Shown here piece after piece: positions 6,224 to 11,995 of a stretch of 11,995 nt of DNA. The stretch lies in the NCBI GenBank assembly GCA_021783175.1, contig JAJXUF010000095.1, positions 1 through 11,995 of the forward strand. Direction: 5' to 3'. The notes beneath the pieces were generated by a model. The model searched no databases. It had not been told where the DNA came from and worked only from the letters and a program-made list of their open reading frames with translations. This DNA comes from Pseudomonadota bacterium. GTDB lineage: Bacteria > Pseudomonadota > Gammaproteobacteria > Acidiferrobacterales > UBA6901. The position numbers were made by a program, and so were the translations under genes. Positions within the stretch are counted from its first letter, which is position 1. The number at the start of each line of letters is the position of its first letter.

Positions 6224-6969
6224 ATGCCGATCCTATTCGCCTGGTTGGGAAACACAGACCTTCGCGCCGCGGAGGGGGATTCAACAGCGGAGCTTGGGCC
6301 TATTCTCAATGCACTTCATGCGCGTGATTTTGGGCGCATCGAAATCCTCTCCGATCACGGCAAATCGAAGACCCAGAAATACGCGGATTGGCTGAAGGGG
6401 CGCTTCAGTGGGGGGTCTCAACCCATACTGTCAAGTTGAGCAGCCCGACCCGTTTTGAAGATATCTACAGGGAGGCAGACAAGCTGGTCGGGGGCATTAA
6501 GAAGGCCGCCTCCGGAGAGTCTTTAGTATTCCACCTGAGCCCGGGTACCCCTGCGATGGCCGCAGTCTGGATTTTGCTGGCCAAGGCAAAATACGGTGCG
6601 GACTTGATCGAGTCCTCCCGTGAGCAGGGCGTCAAGACCGTGGCCGTGCCTTTTGATCTGGCAGCTGAGTTCATGCCGGCAGCCACAAAATCCGCGGATG
6701 AGGCACTCGCAAGGCTGGCTCAAGGCTTGCCACCAGAATCTCCCGAGTTCTCGAGCATCATCCACCGTTGCACCGCCATGAAGCGTGTTGTCGCAATGGC
6801 GCATCGCTTGGCCCTGCGAGATGTACCGGTTCTCATCCAGGGCGAATCCGGGACAGGCAAAGAACTCTTCGCCCGCGCCATCCATGGGGCTAGGGAGATC
6901 GCGCGTGGCGCGAGACACGTAGGTTTGGAAATCCGCCGTGTACAATCTAACGTAATTGTGAGGGGGTAG
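6224..6969 (+). pseudogene. Sigma-54-dependent activator with CARF-like domain, frameshifted and truncated
   Basis: Remains of a bacterial enhancer-binding protein. It starts at the ATG at 6224 with MPILFAWLGNTDLR and a Rossmann-like N-terminal domain; ILSDHGKSKTQKYADWLKGRF leads to a G6 tract at 6410-6415. There the frame shifts; inserting one G restores HTVKLSSPTRFEDIYREADK. Then come VFHLSPGTPAMAAVWILLAK (a CARF/RtcR-like pattern), EFSSIIHRC and VLIQGESGTGKELFARAIHGA, in which GESGTGKE (6841-6864) is the Walker A of the sigma-54 AAA+ domain. Similarity ends at about 6893, so the GAFTGA loop, Walker B, sensor regions and DNA-binding helix are missing. Without them it cannot drive sigma-54 RNA polymerase. 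The protein resembles RtcR-type activators in layout but not closely in sequence; its original target genes are not in this window. Confidence 0.7.
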
Positions 6970-7027
6970 TTTTCAACATGGGCGCTGTTCTCTTTGCCAA
7001 AACGAACGTTTGAGCCCTTGCTACACA

Positions 7028-10000
7028 CTACTCGAACATAAGTACTGAAGGCAGCTCTGGATGTGCAAGACGAAGAAGCTGATAACCAATACCCGCTGTG
7101 CCGCTAAAGAAGCCAGGGCTCGTGACACCTACAGGAGCGTTCGCGAAGATGCGATAACCCCCGCTGGATCTTGCTCTGGCCACCACCCATGAGGCAAAGG
7201 ACCTGGCGCGTTCCGTATAATGCTCGCGACCGAGCAAGGCTCCCGCAACTAGAAGCGTTTCCACTCGCCCCATAGTGCCGCAGCACAGGTGGTCCGGACC
7301 ACCAACTCCGTATGCAGCTGTGGTCTCCACACCACGTTCGATGTCTTGTATGACGCTATCGAAGTCGAGACACCGTTGCAAGCCAAGGCGGGCAAGTGCA
7401 ATGCCTGGTGCGCCGTTGCACCATTGGATCGAAGAAGCCCTTGTTCCATCCGTCTGATTGCTTGCAAGGAAATCGGGCCGGAGGTCGAGCCAATTGTTTT
7501 CAGCTGACGACCATAGCGTATTCTCGAAGGCAATTCCTTCGAGAGCCGCCTCCCGAAAGCGCGTATCGCCGGTCACCTTGTGGAGCCGTGCGAGCGCTAG
7601 CGTGATACCAGCGGCGCCATGGGAAAAGCCGGCGAGCTGGGGCATACCCGGCTGGCGCCATGCTCTCGGGGCTCCCCCGACACTTTCCCTAGTAGCGAGG
7701 AGTTGCTCTCCTAGCACGCAAGCCTTCGACAATGCCTCAACCTCCCCTAGCTCGGTATATGCACAAAGTAACACCAATATCAGGCCGGCCCGTCCTGAGA
7801 GCACGTCCACCCCTTCCTTGGTGGCCAGGCTCGCTATGGGCAGGTTCCTGATGAACTGGCGAACGAGCTCCCCGAGCCCCGAGTCTTCAAGGGCCGCCCC
7901 AACGCGCAGAAGACCATAGCCTACCGAACTTGCGCCAAATGCGGCCCCCAAGCAGCCAAATGCAAACATTCGCCGCCAGCCCTCGCTGTCAATGGACTCT
8001 AGTTGCCGTCGAATACTTACCACTGCCGCCAGCGCACCACGGCGATAACGCTTGTCCCCGGTTACTTGGTGCGCTGCCGCCAGGAAAACAGCGATACCGG
8101 CTCGGCCATCATAGAGCTGATCTTCCGTGAGTTCCATCTGATAGCGATTCATGAGCGGATCGTAGGAGAGACCAAGCCAGTTCAGACTTGAATTCGAACT
8201 CACTAGCGCCTGTTCCAAGAGCTCGTCCGCGATCTCTACGGCTGCTTGGGTGCAAGCATCCGGCGACAGCTGGCTACCCACGGGAGGCAGACAGTGCTGC
8301 ACACGAGATTCCACCATCCGAGCATCAGCCGCAATCAACGTCCCGATGAGAAGTTCCGTCTGAAATGCGAGATCTTTTTCGTCCAACTCTCTCAATTTCG
8401 TCTGCGCACGCTCAAGACTACTCGAAACCAAGAAACTACCCACGCGAGCGGTTTCGCCAAGGTAGACTTGGTCCGAACTTGTATTTGTCCGAAAGAGTGG
8501 CACGTTCGCTCGCGCCATCGCTTCGAGTTCAGCGCGATACATCGGCCACACGGCCGGTAGGTCGTCGCTAGCCAGAAATGCCTTGCCAAGCCGCTCAAGC
8601 TCAATCCAGAAGTCACTCCCATCGCCGAGGCACTCAGGCCGCAACGCTTCCGCAAGCACTGCGACATAGACCTTTGTTCCACGGAACACGAACCGGTTTG
8701 GAAGCTCCGAAAAATTCATAAGCGGACCGGATGCTATCGAGGCCCGGTGTTCGACGAAAAAGCGATACATCCGTTCGAAACCCTTCGTAATTTCCTGACG
8801 ATAGCCAGATGCACTGAGTACAACGCCATCTAGCCGGGTAACGTTGTGTTCCAGAGGAAGCTCGATCTGCTCGTCGACAAACACCATCCCATCCGTGTTC
8901 ACATGACGCCAATTCGACACGCGGATCGTCGAGCGTCTCGATCCGCCACCTAACCCACTGATGTCCTGTCCCACGCCGAGCTCACGGCTATACTCCCACT
9001 GAGGCAGAAGCCCGGTGCGGAGAACGGAATGGGTCATCCTGTCCCGATCCTCCTCCTCGAGAGCAAGTGCCTGCGGATCGACGAATTGCGCTAGGTCTGG
9101 ATGAAGTAACGTCTCGGCATCGATGAGCACGAGTCCTTCGCTGGTAGCGATAACGTTCTCGTGATGGCAGTCCGTTGTATCGAGAAGGTACAAAATAGCG
9201 AGTAGACTGCCCACCCGTTCGAAATAGAGCGCCGCTTCTTCACGATTTGCGCATGGAGTCTGCTCTAGATAGGCCGCCCACCCGTACTGGACACGATCGA
9301 GGACACGCATAGTTGGGGGCAACATCGTAGCGCCACGGGCTGCGCACCACCGCATTAGATTATTAAAGGCCGAAGCGATGGAAACCGGCCGCGGTTTGTA
9401 GACTAAACGAAGACCAGAGGCGAAACGAAGTAGCACAACAGTGCGCCCGCTTTCATGGGGGTCCGAGCGTAGGGAGTCCGCATTAACGACCGGCCCCAGT
9501 GTCACGCCCGATGGCTCGAACATCTCGGCAATAGCTTGGATATCGGCGCTCAGGCGGCGGATGAACTCGACCGAACACTCGATCCAGTCGGCCACGGTTT
9601 CTGCTATTAGGCGCGCAAGTGCTGGCAGATCGGTGAAGAGGTCGGTCAATCCTGACGCGATCTCCGCAGCGACAAATCGTTCATAGTGCACGCGAGAGAA
9701 TTCGGTCGATGAAGAAGCGACCCGTGCGGCCACACGGGTTCCGAAAGGTCGCATGGTATCAAGCCGCGCCTCAAGGGCGCGCCCCGCTAAATGAGCAAGA
9801 CGCCGCGTAAGGTCAAGCTCGAGGTCGAGGAGCGCCCTATCGTCGAAAATCGCTCGACGGGACTCCGGCGGAATTGAGGGGGATTCGACAAGCCGTCGCT
9901 CGAGCTCCGCACGTGCGACTGCGACTGGTGCAGCGAAAATTTCCTCGAAGGGAATCGAATGTGAAGGCCCGCTGTAACAGGATAGTCCCGAATCACGCAT

Positions 10001-10327
10001 CGCGCACTCGACGATCGAGCGAAGAGTATCCACCCACGAGGGCAGGGGAGCATTCTTGGCCAAGCGCACTGCCCCAACGGCCGAACAAGCATCGGCCAAG
10101 GCGAAGCCGTCCCAAGCGAGCCGCCTCTCCAAGCCGAACGCACCCGAGACGCTAAGGTTTTCGTTCCAGCGATCCAGTCGTCGCTCCGTGAGCCCGGACG
10201 CGACTTCCATTGCTGGAAGAAAGCGGCTCGTATCAAGCCTCTCAAATGGATAAGAAGCTCGTTCAACGATCAAGTCCCAATCTACAGTGATCCGCTTACG
10301 GACCGCTTTGCCCGATCGGATCCACAT
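7028..10327 (-). CDS. lanM: Class II lanthipeptide synthetase LanM (CCG zinc-ligand type)
   Basis: Bifunctional enzyme of 1099 residues, full length for the family. It phosphorylates and eliminates Ser/Thr in the precursor core, then adds Cys thiols to form (methyl)lanthionine rings. The N-terminal kinase-like dehydratase domain (about 120-690) shows LVYKPRP (Lys311), DCHHEN (Asp386, His388, Asn391) and LIDAETLLHP (Asp403), with the same spacing as the catalytic Asp/His/Asn/Asp of CylM. The C-terminal LanC-like cyclase (about 735-1095) has LYDGRAGI, FSHGAAGI (His903), WCNGAPGI (Cys970), LCCGTMGR (Cys1015, Cys1016) and PGFFSGTAGIGY. The CCG in place of the common CHG is the mark of ProcM-like synthetases with three Cys ligands, some of which process many substrates. 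The ATG at 10327 follows the precursor stop by 33 bp and has only a weak AGG upstream. No frameshift is seen. Confidence 0.95.
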   Translation of the reverse strand: MWIRSGKAVRKRITVDWDLIVERASYPFERLDTSRFLPAMEVASGLTERRLDRWNENLSVSGAFGLERRLAWDGFALADACSAVGAVRLAKNAPLPSWVDTLRSIVECAMRDSGLSCYSGPSHSIPFEEIFAAPVAVARAELERRLVESPSIPPESRRAIFDDRALLDLELDLTRRLAHLAGRALEARLDTMRPFGTRVAARVASSSTEFSRVHYERFVAAEIASGLTDLFTDLPALARLIAETVADWIECSVEFIRRLSADIQAIAEMFEPSGVTLGPVVNADSLRSDPHESGRTVVLLRFASGLRLVYKPRPVSIASAFNNLMRWCAARGATMLPPTMRVLDRVQYGWAAYLEQTPCANREEAALYFERVGSLLAILYLLDTTDCHHENVIATSEGLVLIDAETLLHPDLAQFVDPQALALEEEDRDRMTHSVLRTGLLPQWEYSRELGVGQDISGLGGGSRRSTIRVSNWRHVNTDGMVFVDEQIELPLEHNVTRLDGVVLSASGYRQEITKGFERMYRFFVEHRASIASGPLMNFSELPNRFVFRGTKVYVAVLAEALRPECLGDGSDFWIELERLGKAFLASDDLPAVWPMYRAELEAMARANVPLFRTNTSSDQVYLGETARVGSFLVSSSLERAQTKLRELDEKDLAFQTELLIGTLIAADARMVESRVQHCLPPVGSQLSPDACTQAAVEIADELLEQALVSSNSSLNWLGLSYDPLMNRYQMELTEDQLYDGRAGIAVFLAAAHQVTGDKRYRRGALAAVVSIRRQLESIDSEGWRRMFAFGCLGAAFGASSVGYGLLRVGAALEDSGLGELVRQFIRNLPIASLATKEGVDVLSGRAGLILVLLCAYTELGEVEALSKACVLGEQLLATRESVGGAPRAWRQPGMPQLAGFSHGAAGITLALARLHKVTGDTRFREAALEGIAFENTLWSSAENNWLDLRPDFLASNQTDGTRASSIQWCNGAPGIALARLGLQRCLDFDSVIQDIERGVETTAAYGVGGPDHLCCGTMGRVETLLVAGALLGREHYTERARSFASWVVARARSSGGYRIFANAPVGVTSPGFFSGTAGIGYQLLRLAHPELPSVLMFE

Positions 10328-10341
10328 GCGATTGCCTAAGC

Positions 10342-10362
10342 AACCTAAGTATTGTCTAGGTT
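10342..10362 (-). other. Weak hairpin between precursor and LanM genes
   Basis: AACCTA and TAGGTT (6 bp, 9-nt loop) overlap the precursor stop codon and lie 15 bp before the LanM start. Lanthipeptide operons often have a partial terminator here that lowers synthetase expression relative to the peptide. The stem is short and lacks a T-tract, so this is tentative. Confidence 0.25.
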
Positions 10363-10660
10363 ACTTCGTGTAGCAGTGGTAGCAACACTGAGTGTGACCG
10401 CCGGTATTTGGTTCACCGCTAGCGATTAAACTTCCTGCCACGGCCAAGAGGTCAGCTTCGCTTAGTTTGGCGCCTGGCTTTTCAAAGCTGGCGAGCGTAT
10501 GCGCAACTTCCTTCACATCAAGCCGTGCCGCCTCATGGCCGGCGGCTGATAGGAGCAGTTTCGCAGCTTCCTCGGGCGACTCCGCATTCCTGATCGCACT
10601 ACGTATCTTCTCGTGCTGCAAGAGTTCCAGCACTTGCACTGCGATGCCTTTCTTCTTCAT
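10361..10660 (-). CDS. Lanthipeptide precursor with Nif11-like leader
   Basis: Ribosomally made peptide of 99 residues, the likely LanM substrate. The leader (about 1-76) is helical and acidic, in the style of Nif11-derived leaders: VLELLQHEKIRSAIRNA, ESPEEAAKLLLSAAGHEA, KEVAHTL and LSEADLLAVAGS. The AVAGS sequence is the expected double-Gly-type cleavage region (after Gly76 or Ser77). The core of 22-23 residues ends NTGGHTQCCYHCYTK. It contains Cys92, Cys93 and Cys96, with Ser77 (if retained), Ser81, Thr86 and Thr90 upstream, enough for up to three (methyl)lanthionine rings. The C-terminal Thr98 could stay free or be dehydrated. The start at 10660 has AGGAG about 7 nt upstream. It is the only precursor visible next to LanM; ring pattern and activity cannot be read from sequence. 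Confidence 0.85.
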   Translation of the reverse strand: MKKKGIAVQVLELLQHEKIRSAIRNAESPEEAAKLLLSAAGHEAARLDVKEVAHTLASFEKPGAKLSEADLLAVAGSLIASGEPNTGGHTQCCYHCYTK

Positions 10661-10724
10661 GCTGCTTCTCCTCTGGGTACCTGACAGCGACTTTAATCAG
10701 GATAAATAGATATATAGCCAATCT

Positions 10725-10753
10725 TTTATAAAAAAACAGCACCGACTTGTCGA
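10725..10753 (-). promoter_or_regulatory. Sigma-70-type promoter of the lanthipeptide genes
   Basis: On the minus strand, TCGACA (10748-10753, 5 of 6 to consensus) and TATAAA (10725-10730, 5 of 6) are separated by exactly 17 bp. The implied start near 10717 gives a leader of about 55 nt before the precursor ATG, with its own ribosome binding site. This is the best promoter-like pair I see in the window. Confidence 0.65.
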
Positions 10754-10864
10754 AGTTGCTATCCAGATCAGATCGAGCAATACGAATAAGATGGAAACCC
10801 TGAACAGGTCACGATTGCAAATCCGGAGCCCGGCGACCGGACAATGCTGCTTGCCAACGCGCGG

Positions 10865-10936
10865 TTTGCGCGCGAGTAAACTCACCCTTCGTCGCGGATT
10901 GCTCATTTTCCGAGCAATCTGCTCATTTGCGCGCGA
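10865..10936. repeat. Repeat cluster upstream of the lanthipeptide promoter
   Basis: Contains the direct repeat TTTGCGCGCGA (10865-10875 and 10926-10936), a second direct repeat TGCTCATTT (10900-10908 and 10920-10928, offset 20 bp) and an inverted repeat ATTGCTC/GAGCAAT (10898-10904 and 10912-10918). The cluster lies about 110-190 bp upstream of the -35 box. It could bind a regulator of the lanthipeptide genes or of a lost divergent gene. Confidence 0.4.
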
Positions 10937-11334
10937 ATTTATCCCGCCACCAGCAACCACCCTGTTGCCTGATGCAGGTCTCCCGCAAATGAAGAGATTG
11001 CGAGTCTATCGCATCGATTCTTAAACAGATGTGTGTCCAGCTGTCTCTTTCTTACGTTATGCAAAAGAGGACGGCGGGCTTCCGGATTATGCCCCTAATC
11101 CTTTTCCCTCAACTGCCAGGAGCAAACCTCATGGGGTCAACCCACGGCACCCCTGCTCGATAAAGTTTCCATCGCCTGCGCAAAATTCACTGACTACTCT
11201 TGCAGATGAAGCCGACGTGAAGTGGCGATGTGCAGTCCGGCTGTTTCGGCCGATGAGCGGCCGGCCGCGGTGATACGATGATCACTTGGTTTTCTCGCTG
11301 AGTTGGCCATTGGCTCAAGAGTGATTTCAGGTTG
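10937..11334. other. Stretch without a recognisable gene
   Basis: No frame on either strand has a good start together with recognisable protein features. The 80-codon plus-strand frame from 11031 lacks a ribosome binding site and is Pro/Arg rich in a non-coding manner. No RNA gene was recognised. Confidence 0.45.
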
Positions 11335-11450
11335 TCGAGAATGGCTTAGGAATTTCTCTGGTAATTTGAGAATGCGACAAGCCAGGTTTCTCAAATTGGA
11401 TGAGAAACCTTTTGATTTGTTTGGATGCAATTTCTCGCGAATTCTGAGAA
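11335..11450. promoter_or_regulatory. Second cluster of TTGAGAA-like half-sites
   Basis: Half-sites in both orientations: TCGAGAA (11335-11341), TTCTC (11354-11358), TTGAGAA (11366-11372), TTCTCAA (11388-11394), ATGAGAA (11400-11406), TTCTCG (11432-11437) and CTGAGAA (11444-11450). The motif matches the cluster at 6057-6100. No intact gene adjoins it. Confidence 0.35.
11384..11413 (+). terminator. Hairpin with 10-bp stem, possible terminator
   Basis: AGGTTTCTCA (11384-11393) pairs perfectly with TGAGAAACCT (11401-11410) around loop AATTGGA, followed by only three further T residues. The stem is AT-rich and contains the TTCTCA motif, so it could equally be an operator palindrome. Confidence 0.35.
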
Positions 11451-11468
11451 CCTACAGAATTTGTAATT

Positions 11469-11500
11469 GTCGGCCAAAGCCGACCTTCGTCCTTTGGCCG
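11469..11500. repeat. Two mutually exclusive hairpins sharing one arm
   Basis: CGGCCAAAG (11471-11479) is the perfect inverse of CTTTGGCCG (11492-11500). The overlapping GTCGGC (11469-11474) also pairs with GCCGAC (11479-11484) around a CAAA loop. Only one can form at a time. It may be part of a dispersed intergenic repeat. Confidence 0.45.
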
Positions 11501-11869
11501 GAATCGGGCAGCTATGCGCCGGTTACCTGCCGTTCAAACGCAGATGACACCCAATGGCGGCTTTCTTCAACAGCGTAGGGCGGCCCTTAACATTAGCAGA
11601 GCAAAAAATTGCAACGAATGAACGTCTGCTCCTGATAGAAGCTGACATTCATCGATGCTTGGTCGTTGGCAGGAATTCAACCTTGAACGGTCAGTCATGC
11701 CCCTCCCCGCAACCGGACATCCTACAAATATGCTGAACTGGCGATTTCGACCCCGAAAAGATGTCATGGCATGGTTTTTTGAAGTCCGCTAATCCAACCA
11801 TACTAAATTTATTGAAGGCAGCTTTGCTGCTGACTAACGACGCGTCATCGGCGTCTTGAATAAAGTTCC
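11501..11869. other. Stretch without a recognisable gene
   Basis: No convincing coding frame. A small GCAGC-TTT-GCTGC hairpin (11818-11830) is present. Frames of 60-66 codons on both strands lack ribosome binding sites and recognisable sequence. Confidence 0.4.
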
Positions 11870-11900
11870 GGCGTCCCCCCGTTTTTCAGTAGCACTCGGC
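11870..11900 (-). mobile_element. Probable terminal region of an IS3-family element
   Basis: Just after the transposase stop codon the minus strand reads GCTACTGAAAAACGGGGGG followed by ACGCC. A G-rich end of this style is common at the right inverted repeat of IS3-family elements. The exact boundary and target duplication cannot be set because the other end lies outside the window. Confidence 0.4.
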
Positions 11901-11901
11901 T

Positions 11902-11995
11902 TTAGAGTCCGGGGGTTAATGTAGCCGATTTGCCGACCAACTGCCTGGCGTATGCAGATGGCGTCAGCCCGCCAAGCGATTTCTTCGGCCGCTCC
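11902..11995 (-). CDS. IS3-family transposase (OrfB), C-terminal end only
   Basis: The last 30 codons of a transposase whose 5' part lies beyond the right edge. The visible protein begins ERPKKSLGGLTPSAYARQLV and ends after TLTPGL at a TAA (11902-11904). The pattern ERPHxSLGGLTPxxYAxQ is the standard C-terminus of IS3-family OrfB integrases, here with PK instead of the usual PH. It points to an IS copy lying at the right border of the lanthipeptide region. Whether the element is intact cannot be judged from this window. Confidence 0.8.
   Translation of the reverse strand, partial: ERPKKSLGGLTPSAYARQLVGKSATLTPGL

Noticed and set aside
6388..6969. Second half of the activator as an independent gene
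   Set aside because: Its first residues are out of register with the family; it is the continuation of the frame from 6224 after the G-tract shift.
7020..7031. Match to the TAGTGTGTA operon repeat near the LanM stop
   Set aside because: One short match on the opposite strand within coding sequence; probably chance.
7458..7919. Plus-strand open frames opposite LanM (several, 60-153 codons)
   Set aside because: All are antisense to the continuous, motif-rich LanM frame.
10697..10960. 87-codon minus-strand frame upstream of the precursor
   Set aside because: It overlaps the promoter; its hydrophobic tail comes from the AT-rich -10 region, and no family is recognisable.
11031..11273. 80-codon plus-strand frame
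   Set aside because: No ribosome binding site, Pro/Arg-rich composition and no recognisable motif.
1..11995. CRISPR array, tRNA or rRNA genes
   Set aside because: No regularly spaced repeats with unique spacers and no tRNA or rRNA signature were found by eye.

Overview
The window looks like an accessory region (genomic island) of a bacterium with moderately high GC, most likely a proteobacterium. I base this on the IS3- and IS481-type transposase tails, the HTH/zeta-toxin and serine recombinase types, the mixed composition and clear sigma-70-like signals. I cannot assign a genus. The region is a mosaic: intact accessory genes are separated by truncated or frameshifted genes, IS fragments and long stretches with no convincing gene.

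Layout from left to right. (1) Positions 1-2014, minus strand: a large serine recombinase that runs off the left edge, preceded by a small Cys4 protein whose 3' end carries three near-identical 17-18 bp DNA repeats. (2) Positions 2155-3060, minus strand: a damaged locus. A His/Gly/Pro-rich N-terminus with an excellent ribosome binding site resembles the start of a multi-ubiquitin-type gene. It runs out of frame into a gene whose C-terminal two thirds look like an E2-like fold with a PRHTNFPDGSICAF motif followed by a SEC-C zinc motif. This may be the wreck of a bacterial ubiquitin-like conjugation operon. (3) Positions 3241-5466, plus strand: a compact three-gene operon (TIGR04255-family protein, HTH protein, zeta-toxin-like P-loop kinase), closed by a strong terminator and preceded by a 14-bp direct repeat. 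It is probably a toxin-antitoxin or defence-like module. (4) Positions 5517-7027: IS481 transposase tail, a palindromic TTGAGAA operator-like cluster, a perfect terminator hairpin, and a CARF-like/sigma-54 activator that is frameshifted at a G6 tract and cut off just after its Walker A motif. (5) Positions 7028-10753, minus strand: a lanthipeptide locus with a promoter, a Nif11-like precursor peptide with a Cys-rich C-terminus, and a full-length class II synthetase LanM of the CCG (ProcM-like) zinc-ligand type. No transporter/protease gene follows. (6) Positions 10754-11901: about 1.15 kb without a convincing gene, holding repeats, hairpins and a second TTGAGAA cluster. (7) Positions 11902-11995, minus strand: 3' end of an IS3-family transposase.

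How the genes work together: the precursor and LanM form a working-looking biosynthetic pair (leader-guided dehydration and cyclisation), but export would need a transporter elsewhere. The three-gene plus-strand operon is self-contained. The recombinase and its Cys4 partner probably form a mobile unit. The ubiquitin-like remnant and the sigma-54 activator appear to be decaying leftovers of other systems.
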